From M3007 sp044226205 (GTDB lineage Bacteria > Bacteroidota > Bacteroidia > Chitinophagales > Saprospiraceae), in contig JBGAHL010000017.1 of NCBI GenBank assembly GCA_044226205.1, forward strand, positions 1-64,000: a stretch of 64,000 nt of DNA. The letters run 5' to 3'. This document shows, piece after piece, positions 25,181 through 32,280 of this stretch. The position numbers were made by a program, and so were the translations under genes. The notes beneath the pieces were generated by a model, which saw nothing but the letters and a program-made list of their open reading frames with translations, searched no databases and had not been told where the DNA came from. Within the stretch, counting starts at the first letter, position 1. Each line of letters starts with the position of its first letter.

Positions 25181-25211
25181 TTGTCTGCCACTTAAAATCT
25201 GCCTACCTTTG
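25181..25211 (+). promoter_or_regulatory. Promoter of the intron-containing tRNA gene
   Basis: TTG at 25181-25183 and TACCTTTG at 25204-25211 are spaced by 20 bases, matching the Bacteroidetes TTG / TAnnTTTG promoter. The tRNA begins 22 bases downstream. Confidence 0.75.
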
Positions 25212-25233
25212 CGCCTCATCGCAGCAATGCGAC

Positions 25234-25576
25234 GGGCCCATAGCTCAGACGGTTAGAGCGGCTGACTCATTAAAGGGTATCTTTTCGGTATCCATGGTGC
25301 CTCCCACCGGAAACGGCGGGATGAGCAGGGGGTTAATTCAGGGAACTCTTAACTTGCCAAGGCAAGAATGACAACCCTGAGCCAAGTCCGGCGAAAAGTC
25401 ATTACAGTAGCCGGGAAGGTGCAGAGACTAAAGGGTGAGGAGACTGACCAATAAGCCCTTCGCGAACGCCCCCCGCCTAAGTCCTTTCAGGATATGGCGA
25501 TGATATAGTCCTACCCCATCGTGAAAGCGTTGGAAGGTGAATCAGATGGTCGCGGGTTCAATCCCTGCTGGGCCCA
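25234..25576 (+). tRNA. tRNA with CAU anticodon, interrupted by a group I intron
   Basis: Exon 1 is 25234-25270 and exon 2 is 25540-25576. Joined, they give a full cloverleaf: acceptor GGGCCCA/TGGGCCC, D-stem GCTC/GAGC, anticodon stem GCTGA/TCAGA (the G27-A43 pair is a mismatch), loop CTCATAA, variable TGGTC, T-stem GCGGG/CCTGC with loop TTCAATC, discriminator A73; CCA is not encoded. The anticodon CAU may be elongator Met or, after lysidine modification, Ile. C4-G69 and C5-G68 resemble TilS determinants for tRNA-Ile2, but this does not settle it. The intron cuts after U36, the third anticodon base, so no function is possible before splicing. Confidence 0.93.
25271..25539 (+). ncRNA. Group I self-splicing intron in the tRNA anticodon loop
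   Basis: The 269-base intron shows the catalytic core in order. P1: exon CAU plus intron UA (25268-25272) pairs with UGGUG (25295-25299), giving the U-G wobble at the 5' splice site, extended by GGGTAT/GTATCC. P2: CCCACCG-GAAA-CGGCGGG (25303-25320). P4: TCAGGG/CCCTGA (25338-25380). P6: TCCGGC with GCCGGG. P7: GCAGAGACTA (25421-25430) with ATATAGTCC (25503-25511). P3: GCAGGGGGTT with AACGCCCCCCGC. P8: TCCTTTCAGGA. P9: CCATCGT-GAAA-GCGTTGG (25516-25533). It ends in G (25539). An AAGGG/CCCTT hairpin between P7 and P3 resembles P7.1, so the subgroup is open. No endonuclease reading frame is present. Confidence 0.92.
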
Positions 25577-25583
25577 CAAAAAG

Positions 25584-25616
25584 AAAACCTCCGACGGCAT
25601 GCGCCGCGGAGGTTTT
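25584..25616 (+). terminator. Bidirectional hairpin terminator after the tRNA
   Basis: AAAACCTCCG (25584-25593) pairs with CGGAGGTTTT (25607-25616). It lies 7 bases after the tRNA and 30 bases from the stop of the convergent DUF3108 gene, so it can serve both. Confidence 0.75.
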
Positions 25617-25646
25617 GCTTTTGGAGAGTGGAGGGGGTATTTAGCC

Positions 25647-26495
25647 TTATTTCACTTTTGCAGTGAAGTCATATTTCAGTCCGCTGTACTCCTTGATCAC
25701 CATTTTTACCGAACCCACCGACACCGGCGATTCGATCAGGAGCGGGATGCGGTTTTGATCGTCGGACACCCAAACCGTCATCTTCGTGTCTTCGTCGAAG
25801 GTATTGCCCGCGATGATGTCAGGCTGGAATTTGAGGGTGTTGTAACGGCCCATGCCGTACACTTTTTTGCGGGCGTCTTTCCCGATATAGCGCATTTTCA
25901 AAGGAAACTCCTCCTGATCCATGAAGATTCGGAAAGGAACGGCCGTGCCGGGCGCCTGACTGGCAAAATCGATGGTGCGCAGGTTGTAAAGGCTCGACAG
26001 CACGTCGTGTACGCAATCGGTTACGCCGTGTTCGGTTTTTTTCTCGGCATCACCGCGCTTGTGCGAACGCCAGACCGTCATTTTGCGGTTGCCCTGGTTG
26101 AAGGAGATTTTTTCAAAAATATGGTAATCGCCTTCGTTCACTTCGCGCTCGGAATAATTGGGCAAAAGCGTGTTTTTGTCCACCCACGAGTCGTAGCGGT
26201 CCTTCACGGTAAAAAACCATTCGTAGGAATCGTAGGTCTGGCCGATGGCCTGGTAGTGGTACTGGTTGCCCTCGTCCCACACCTTGAACATCACCTCGCC
26301 GGCCGGCACCCACACGAAGTTGAGGTTGTAGTAAATTTTGTACGTGATCACCTCGCCGTTCTGGAACGTATTGTTGGTAGAGCGACAGGGTTCGAAATTC
26401 TGAATTGTCGTTTCAACGGGTTGCTGCGCCTGGGGCAGCACGAATGCCATGCTGAACAGACAAAACAAGGGGGCGAAATATTTGGCAGTCTTCAT
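25647..26495 (-). CDS. DUF3108 family secreted protein
   Basis: The 282-residue protein starts at MKTAKYF with a signal peptide to about residue 22. The body matches the DUF3108 pattern: NGEVITYKIYYNLNFVWVPAGE near residue 46, a KDRYDSWVD block, DVLSSLYNLRTIDF and a terminal VIKEYSGLKYDFTAKVK. The family is predicted to be periplasmic or outer-membrane associated beta proteins of unknown function. An open frame extending to 26813 would overlap the upstream membrane gene and is rejected. Its start codon overlaps the stop of the YbhN-like gene by 4 bases, so translation is probably coupled. Confidence 0.87.
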   Translation of the reverse strand: MKTAKYFAPLFCLFSMAFVLPQAQQPVETTIQNFEPCRSTNNTFQNGEVITYKIYYNLNFVWVPAGEVMFKVWDEGNQYHYQAIGQTYDSYEWFFTVKDRYDSWVDKNTLLPNYSEREVNEGDYHIFEKISFNQGNRKMTVWRSHKRGDAEKKTEHGVTDCVHDVLSSLYNLRTIDFASQAPGTAVPFRIFMDQEEFPLKMRYIGKDARKKVYGMGRYNTLKFQPDIIAGNTFDEDTKMTVWVSDDQNRIPLLIESPVSVGSVKMVIKEYSGLKYDFTAKVK

Positions 26496-27469
26496 ACGGA
26501 TGAGTCGTTGGTTTTTCTGACGTATAAAAGAAAAAAAGTACCAAAAAACGCGGGCAAAATGAGGTTTATTATCCACAGGCAATACGTGGCCGCCAGGCTG
26601 TCGGAAGCCGTGGCGCCAAATAGATGCCACATGGCCACCGCCAGGTTGCCTCTGGCCAATAATCCGCTCAGCGGCGGCAGCGGAATGCCCGTTTGAAATA
26701 AAAAAAGAACAGAAATGCCTGCAAACCCTGCAAAAAAACCGGCATTGATGCCAAAAAGTTGCAGCAATAAAAAATACTGCGTGCAGTAAACGACATAACG
26801 CAACGCCGCCCAAAAGGCCTGCCGGGCCAGTGTAGGCTGCAATATCCCGGGCCAGTTGGCCGGGTCAACATTAACGAGCCGTTTAAGACGTTTAACAAAG
26901 TTTTTTCGGCTCAGCCAACCCAGTGTTCGGGGCAAATGAAAGTACGCCCGCCAAAAAATCCCCACTGCAGACAGGGCAAACAGCGCGATCAGAAGGGCCT
27001 GCCGGTCGCCGAGCCCGTGCATGTACCAACCCAGCCACAACAGGCCGCACAAACCGCCGCTGAACAACACCAGCGCCTGCGCCAGATTGCCCAGAGCGCT
27101 TGCACCGACGGCATACCAGCGATGTTCGGGGGCTACAAAAAGAATACGCCCGCCGTATTCGCCGATGCGATTGGGCGTAAACAACGACACCGCTACCCCC
27201 GCCAGCACGGCCTTCCACGAGGTGCCGGCCGACAAGGGACTCACCGATTCCATCAAACTGCGCCATTTTTGGACCTCGGCCCACCAGTTGACGGGCATGA
27301 GCACGAGCGCACCCAACAGGAAGACCCACGAGCCGGCAGTCGGTGATTTCAGGATCGACCCAATCTGTACGTCCGGCGCCTGGGTCAGCAACTCGAACAG
27401 CAAGCCCGCCGCCAGCGCGACTGGCAACAGGCGATGCATCAGGAATGCGCGCGACGACAGGGCGATCAT
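26492..27469 (-). CDS. YbhN/flippase-like lysylphosphatidylglycerol-synthase-type membrane protein
   Basis: The roughly 325-residue integral membrane protein has eight or so hydrophobic helices. Characteristic points are NWWAEVQKWRSL (about residue 58), SLFTPNRIGEYGGRILF (about 93), and a C-terminal FQTGIPLPPLSGLLARGNLA block. These fit the UPF0104/LPG-synthase-TM family, putative lipid flippases. The start is uncertain: the ATG at 27469 (MIALSSRAFLM) was chosen because a longer frame to 27592 adds 41 polar residues; a third ATG is ten codons further in. It is coupled to the DUF3108 gene downstream. Confidence 0.8.
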   Translation of the reverse strand: MIALSSRAFLMHRLLPVALAAGLLFELLTQAPDVQIGSILKSPTAGSWVFLLGALVLMPVNWWAEVQKWRSLMESVSPLSAGTSWKAVLAGVAVSLFTPNRIGEYGGRILFVAPEHRWYAVGASALGNLAQALVLFSGGLCGLLWLGWYMHGLGDRQALLIALFALSAVGIFWRAYFHLPRTLGWLSRKNFVKRLKRLVNVDPANWPGILQPTLARQAFWAALRYVVYCTQYFLLLQLFGINAGFFAGFAGISVLFLFQTGIPLPPLSGLLARGNLAVAMWHLFGATASDSLAATYCLWIINLILPAFFGTFFLLYVRKTNDSSV

Positions 27470-27687
27470 GGCGCTAAAATACGGCCCCGACGCAGGCCTT
27501 TTTTCGACAGGCTGGACAAGATATTTTTTGGATAAAACGGTGTTGTTGTTTTTGTCAGACAAGGGCAGGGCATTGGGACTAATTATGGCCAAAAAGGAAA
27601 CTCGACATAACTATAACGCCAGATTATCCTTACCCTCCCCCAAAAACCTGTAAATCCTGTCCAAAGCCCCCTGTAAATCCCGTCCAC

Positions 27688-27725
27688 AAAAAAAATGGGC
27701 AACCCCGAAAACGGGATTGCCCATT
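27688..27725 (-). terminator. Rho-independent terminator of ompA-like gene
   Basis: The stem AATGGGCAA...TTGCCCATT (27694-27702 with 27717-27725) extends inward with CCCCG/CGGG pairing, and the complement gives about seven U after it. It lies 26 bases after the OmpA-like stop. The region 27593-27693 also carries repeats of CTGTAAATCC of the common dispersed type. Confidence 0.85.
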
Positions 27726-27750
27726 GGCATGCAAGAGATGCGGGGTGGAA

Positions 27751-29214
27751 TTAATAGCCACCGGCGTTGTTGCCACCGAATTTGCCTTTGCCGGCTTCTT
27801 TACCTTCCGGGCGGGCTTGTTCGGTTTCGCTGCCAGCTACTTTGAACTCGGCACGACGGTTCGTGTAGTTCGAGCCTTTGGCGGCAACGATATTGTTCAT
27901 TTCGCCACCGTAGTTGATGATCAGGCGCTCGCGAGCGATGCCATGCTGACCAACGAGGTATTCAACGGCGGATTTGGCGCGGTTGTACGACAGCACTTTG
28001 TTGTAGCCTTCCGAACCGGCGGCGTCGGTGTAGCCCGTAACGACCACTTTCATGTTCGGGTTAGCTTTCATCACCTGGGCGATCTGGTACAGGTTGGCGT
28101 ACTGGTCGCGTTTGATGGAGTAGCTGTTGTTGTCGAAGTTAACCATCGGGAAGAACCAAGCCATCTTCACTTCCGGCACTTTGAAATTGGCCAGTTTGGC
28201 GTCGACGATGCGGTTCACATCAGCTTCGGTGATGGGTTTGGGCACTTGTGCAACGCCCATGGCATCCACCGTGTAGCCCGGAGGCGAGTAGGGTTCCTTG
28301 TCTTTGAAGTCGGGAACTTTGTCTTTGTCGCTGTCGAGCGTTACGCCGCGGGTGTCCACGCGGGCGCCTGCCGGAGTAGCGTCTTCGTCGTCGATGGCGT
28401 CGATGATGCCGTCGCCGTCGGTGTCGGTCGGATCGTACACAGGGCGTGCTTCGAGGGCAGCGATAGCCTCGGTGGTTTGCGCCATCGGGTTGGCCCAGTA
28501 CAGCGGTTCGGCTTTTTTAGCGCCGGTCTTCTTGTCTTTGCCGCCCAGGTTGAAGTTGAGGCTCAGGTGCGGGTAGTGCAGGAAGTCGCGGTAGGTCGTA
28601 CCGGAGCTGCGAGCGTTGTCGTCACCGTCGAGGAAGTCAGCGCGAGCGCCGAAAGCGGAGTGTACGGTGTACTCGAGGCCGAGGTTCATTTTCGAGTTGA
28701 AGCGGAAAGCGAGGCCTGCGCCTACTTCGAAATGACCGGTCAGTTCGCCGGGGTAGTTACCGCTGGCGATAGAGCCGTCGGACTGGAGGATATTTTCGTA
28801 GTCGGTTTCAAACTGGTTGACGCCGAGGCCGATGATACCGTTGACCAGGATTTTGCGGTAGGGTTTGTTGAAGCGGATGTTGTTGAGCGCTACAACGAGT
28901 TGGCCGCTGCCGGAGATCCAGCTGGTTTTGGACGTGCGGTTGTCGTTTTCGCCTTCATTTTTCATGCTCGCGTAAAGAGCGGATACGCGTACAGAGAAGA
29001 TCTGGTCGAGCGATTTGCGCACGTGCAGACCGCCGCCAAACCCGGGGAATTTAGGGTCGAGGTCGCCAATGATGAAAGGCGTACCGGCGTGGATGCCGAG
29101 TTCCCACTGGTCAGCGGGAGTCAGCGAGCGGTAGGTGCTGCCTGCATCTTGGGCATTCATTCCGACGGCTGCGCTGATAAAAAGGATGAAAAGTGCAATT
29201 TTTCTCACTGTCAT
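27751..29214 (-). CDS. OmpA family outer-membrane protein with TSP3-like linker
   Basis: The 487-residue protein has a signal peptide (to about residue 21), an N-terminal beta-barrel-like region (about 25-240; LGIHAGTPFIIGDLD, LYASMKNEGEND), calcium-binding thrombospondin type-3 style repeats (about 258-310; DPTDTDGDGIIDAIDDED, DSDKDKVPDFKDKEP), and a C-terminal OmpA peptidoglycan-binding domain (about 355-465; FDNNSYSIK, VVVTGYTDAAGSEGYNKVLSYNRAKSAVEYLV, NNIVAAKGSNYTNRRAEFKV). It likely anchors the outer membrane to peptidoglycan. The last 20 residues are Gly/Lys/Asn-rich and disordered. Confidence 0.94.
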   Translation of the reverse strand: MTVRKIALFILFISAAVGMNAQDAGSTYRSLTPADQWELGIHAGTPFIIGDLDPKFPGFGGGLHVRKSLDQIFSVRVSALYASMKNEGENDNRTSKTSWISGSGQLVVALNNIRFNKPYRKILVNGIIGLGVNQFETDYENILQSDGSIASGNYPGELTGHFEVGAGLAFRFNSKMNLGLEYTVHSAFGARADFLDGDDNARSSGTTYRDFLHYPHLSLNFNLGGKDKKTGAKKAEPLYWANPMAQTTEAIAALEARPVYDPTDTDGDGIIDAIDDEDATPAGARVDTRGVTLDSDKDKVPDFKDKEPYSPPGYTVDAMGVAQVPKPITEADVNRIVDAKLANFKVPEVKMAWFFPMVNFDNNSYSIKRDQYANLYQIAQVMKANPNMKVVVTGYTDAAGSEGYNKVLSYNRAKSAVEYLVGQHGIARERLIINYGGEMNNIVAAKGSNYTNRRAEFKVAGSETEQARPEGKEAGKGKFGGNNAGGY

Positions 29215-29297
29215 AGGGTCACGACTTTAGTGATAAGATGATGTTTGCGATTGTTTGAAGATATTCGTTGAAAAACGAATGTTAAAATTTAATGCGG

Positions 29298-29305
29298 CAA
29301 AAATA
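29298..29305 (-). promoter_or_regulatory. -7 promoter element for ompA-like gene
   Basis: On the minus strand this reads TATTTTTG, an exact TAnnTTTG match 83 bases upstream of the start codon, leaving a leader of about 75 bases. A -33 TTG at proper spacing was not seen. Confidence 0.5.
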
Positions 29306-29417
29306 GGGTTCGGGAACTGGAAAGTACAGCCGGCAGGGTCAATTTGTCGTAAAAATCATAATTATTCTTGACAATCAGTACATTACCAAACAGCTCTCCC
29401 GGTTGAAAGTTCAGGGA

Positions 29418-30677
29418 TTATCCTAATTTTTGTTCAGAAAACCCCGGCATCAACTTCTTCAACGCCAAATATAAAGCGTTGTGTGAAATATTATTTGGCA
29501 AATCACTTATTTTTCTAAGTTCCTCCAAAGCCTTGCGAATGGTGACCGAAGCGTCGGTAAAAATGGCCCTGTCGGTCATTTGCGCATCGGATTGCATCAG
29601 ATAGGCAAATACGCGCGCCATGCCGCAGTTGGCGATGAAGTCGGGGATCACGGCCGTGTGCTCGTCGGCAAAGCGGGCTGTCGGACCAAAAAACACGCCG
29701 TCGTCGACAAACGGTACGTTGGCGCCGCAGGCAATCACTTCCACTCCGCCGGCCAAAAGTGCGTCCACCTGCGCCCGGGTGACGAGTTTCGAAGCTGCGC
29801 CCGGGATAAATATATCGGCGTCGAGCGCCCAGATTTTTTCATTCACCTCGCTGAACGGCAGCATGTCGGGGGCGTGGAGCCGGTTGCCGTCCTTGGTGTT
29901 GAAAAGGTGCTTGACCTCGTCGAGGCTGAATCCTTCGGGCCGGATAAGCCCGCCTTCCCGGTCGATGATGCCGACCACGCGGGCGCCGTGCTTGGCCAGG
30001 TAACAGGCTGCCGCGGAAGCGACGTTGCCCCAGCCCTGGATGATGGCGGTTTTGCCGGCAACCGTTTCGTGCCTGAAAATATCGTAGTAATGCCGCACCG
30101 ATTCGGCAACGCCGTAGCCCGTGATCAGATCGGCCACGGCATGGCGCGCGATGCCGCCTTCGGGCACGAACTCGGTATCCTCCACGGGTTTGGTACAACC
30201 GTAGCGCAATTGCCCGATAATATTGATTTTCTGGCCTTCGGTGGGCTTGAAATGCCCGACCACGATGCCTTCCTGCGGGTGCCATAGGCCGAGGTCCTCG
30301 GTGATGGGCACCACGTCTTTCAGTTCGTCCACATTGAGGTCGCCGCCGGTGCCGTAGTAGTTTTTGAGAATGGGCAACACGGCTTTGTACCAGCGGGTGA
30401 GCACCTCGACACGGCGCGGGTCGGCGGGGTCGAAATTGATGCCGCTTTTGGCGCCGCCAATGTCGGGACCGCAAACGCTGAACTTGATTTCCATCACTTT
30501 GGCCAGCGAAACGACCTCCTCACGGGTCAGGCCCTTGCGCATGCGGGTGCCGCCTCCGGCAGCGCCGTTGCGCAATGAATTAATAACGATCCAGCCCTCG
30601 GCGCCGGTCTCGGCGTCGTGCCATTCGAAGACGATTTCGGGCTGTTTTTCCTTGTAACGGGTAAGCAATTCTTCCAT
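29418..30677 (-). CDS. Glu/Leu/Phe/Val dehydrogenase
   Basis: The 419-residue enzyme oxidatively deaminates an amino acid with NAD(P). Landmarks are RNGAAGGGTRMRKGLT (about residues 36-51), the catalytic lysine block GPDIGGAKSGINFDP (about 70-84), GTGGDLNVDE (about 108-117) and a Rossmann domain with IIQGWGNVASAAACYL (about 213-228). The amino-acid specificity cannot be read safely. The N-terminus is shorter and different from classical GdhA, as in other Bacteroidetes members. No operon partner is seen. Confidence 0.92.
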   Translation of the reverse strand: MEELLTRYKEKQPEIVFEWHDAETGAEGWIVINSLRNGAAGGGTRMRKGLTREEVVSLAKVMEIKFSVCGPDIGGAKSGINFDPADPRRVEVLTRWYKAVLPILKNYYGTGGDLNVDELKDVVPITEDLGLWHPQEGIVVGHFKPTEGQKINIIGQLRYGCTKPVEDTEFVPEGGIARHAVADLITGYGVAESVRHYYDIFRHETVAGKTAIIQGWGNVASAAACYLAKHGARVVGIIDREGGLIRPEGFSLDEVKHLFNTKDGNRLHAPDMLPFSEVNEKIWALDADIFIPGAASKLVTRAQVDALLAGGVEVIACGANVPFVDDGVFFGPTARFADEHTAVIPDFIANCGMARVFAYLMQSDAQMTDRAIFTDASVTIRKALEELRKISDLPNNISHNALYLALKKLMPGFSEQKLG

Positions 30678-30728
30678 GTCGGTGTGGTGTTGGTCAGGGC
30701 GAAAAATTCAGGCGACGATACGGCGCGC

Positions 30729-30805
30729 CATATTCATCGCAAAGGCGCAGAGACGCTAAGGATTCGCGAATTTTTCCGCGTCTTCGCGCCCTCGCGGTGA
30801 ATATG
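30729..30805. repeat. Inverted repeat with GGCGCAGAGACGC-type arms
   Basis: The arms 30729-30756 and 30778-30805 (CATATTCATCGC..., complement GCGGTGAATATG) are 28 bases long with several mismatches and a central ATTCGCGAAT. The AAAGGCGCAGAGACGC block is a recurrent intergenic element type in Bacteroidetes and other phyla. It lies upstream of the dehydrogenase gene. Confidence 0.7.
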
Positions 30806-30976
30806 TGCAGTCGCTTGCAGCCGATAAAGTCGCGTCGCAACAAGTTTCTTTTTAAAAAACGCCGCAAAAGTAGACAAATGCGACCGGGATTACGGTTGGA
30901 CAAAAGCTTTTACTTTTACCGCCCCTCGCAGCACCGGCCCGCACCGGTTCGGGCGCTGAGAAGAAATTGAAAAAAC

Positions 30977-32077
30977 ATGCTGCAAAACTGGCTCAAACCC
31001 CTTACCGCCACTTTTTTCAAGACCGTAGAGCACCTTCCGGCACACAGCCTGGGCCAGCATCTGCTGACGTTCCGCGATCAATTACCCGAACTTAAAAAAG
31101 TCAGGGTCGCCCTGATCGGACTCGACGACAAGGAGGCCAACATCATCCGCCAGGCCTTGTACCGCACCACCAATACTTTTCCCGAGGGCGCCATAGCCGA
31201 CCTTGGCAACCTGCGCAAACCGGATGCCGCGCAAATCATCCCCGTGGTGTACGAACTGCTGAGCGGACAGGTCATCCCCGTTTTGATCGGAGGCCCGGGC
31301 CGACTGGCGCCGGCCCAGTTTCTGGCTTATCAGGAGGCCAAGGCGCTGGCCAATCTGGTCGTCGTCGACGAGCGCCCGCGACTGTCTCTCGACAAAAAAG
31401 CCCCGGACGTGTACGACAGTTTGCTCTCGCCGCGCCATCCTTTGCTGTTTCACTACGAACTCATCGGGTACCAACTGCACCAGACGCCGCCCGCCGTACT
31501 CGATTTTTTTCAAAAAAACTATTTTGACGCCGCAAGGCTCGGCAAAACCCGCGCGGCCCTGGAAGAAACCGAGCCTTTGATTCGAGACGCCGATCTGATG
31601 TGTTTTCACCTGGGCGCGCTCAAGCAAAGCGAAGCCCCGGGCGTCGCGCAGGCATCGCCGTCGGGCTACTTTCTCGAAGAAGCCTGTCAACTGTGCCGCT
31701 ACGCAGGCATGAGCGACAAACTGACTTCCTTCGGGGTGTACGATTTTCAACATGCGCTCGATCGCGAGTCCCAGACCGCCCAGGCCGCGGCCTTGCTCGT
31801 GTGGTATTTTCTCGACGGCGTGTTCGGCCGAAAAGGGGATTACCCCGCTTCCAAGGACGGCCTGACGGAATACATCGTCGATTCGCGCAAACACCATTTC
31901 CAGCTCACTTTCTGGCGCAGCAACCGCACCGGCCGCTGGTGGATGCAGGTGCCGGTCAATGAAAAACGCAAGTATCAGCGCCATCGGCTTATTCCCTGCT
32001 CTTACCTCGACTACCAGGCGGCTTGTCGGGAGGAATTGCCGGAACGGCTGTTTTATGCCCTGAAGCGGTTCGGCTAG
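30977..32077 (+). CDS. Arginase-fold (formimidoylglutamase-like) protein with degenerate metal site
   Basis: The 366-residue protein aligns by pattern with the ureohydrolase proteins of Bacteroidetes that are annotated as formimidoylglutamase. The core strands are present (VRVALIGLDDKEANIIR, VIPVLIGGPGRLAPAQFLAY, ANLVVVDERPRLSL, DADLMCFHLGALKQSEAP, SFGVYDF). The manganese ligands are absent: GGDH reads GGPG, DAHxD reads DERPR, and the SxDxDxxDP block reads CFHLGALKQ. So arginase-type hydrolysis is unlikely, and a structural, regulatory or binding role is inferred. It is monocistronic and convergent with feoAB. Confidence 0.7.
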   Translation: MLQNWLKPLTATFFKTVEHLPAHSLGQHLLTFRDQLPELKKVRVALIGLDDKEANIIRQALYRTTNTFPEGAIADLGNLRKPDAAQIIPVVYELLSGQVIPVLIGGPGRLAPAQFLAYQEAKALANLVVVDERPRLSLDKKAPDVYDSLLSPRHPLLFHYELIGYQLHQTPPAVLDFFQKNYFDAARLGKTRAALEETEPLIRDADLMCFHLGALKQSEAPGVAQASPSGYFLEEACQLCRYAGMSDKLTSFGVYDFQHALDRESQTAQAAALLVWYFLDGVFGRKGDYPASKDGLTEYIVDSRKHHFQLTFWRSNRTGRWWMQVPVNEKRKYQRHRLIPCSYLDYQAACREELPERLFYALKRFG

Positions 32078-32114
32078 GGCGCGTTTGAAATTATAGTCGG
32101 CTGAAAATCAGGCT

Positions 32115-32280
32115 TAAGAGCATGTTGAGCTTTTCCTGCCGAGGCGAAAACGTGAAAATTTTATTTTCGGCAAGGCAAATTTCGCAGTCGGATGCGGGCG
32201 ATCCGGCGAGAAATTTAACGCAGCAGAAAATAAAATTTTCCGTTTGCAGCCCGGCAAGGAAAAGCTCAACATGCTCTAAA
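32115..32280. repeat. 166-base imperfect palindrome overlapping the feoB stop
   Basis: Outer arms 32117-32140 and 32253-32278 pair over about 24 bases (AGAGCATGTTGAGCTTTTCC and its complement). Inner arms pair at 32151-32171 with 32224-32242 (GAAAATTTTATTTTC) and again near 32176 with 32207. It looks like a complete MITE. The feoB stop codon (complement of 32276-32278) lies inside the right arm, so the last codons are contributed by it. Confidence 0.8.

Noticed and set aside
25174..25371. Open frame across the tRNA and its intron
   Set aside because: The region is explained by tRNA exons and group I intron structure; the frame has no start context or protein features.
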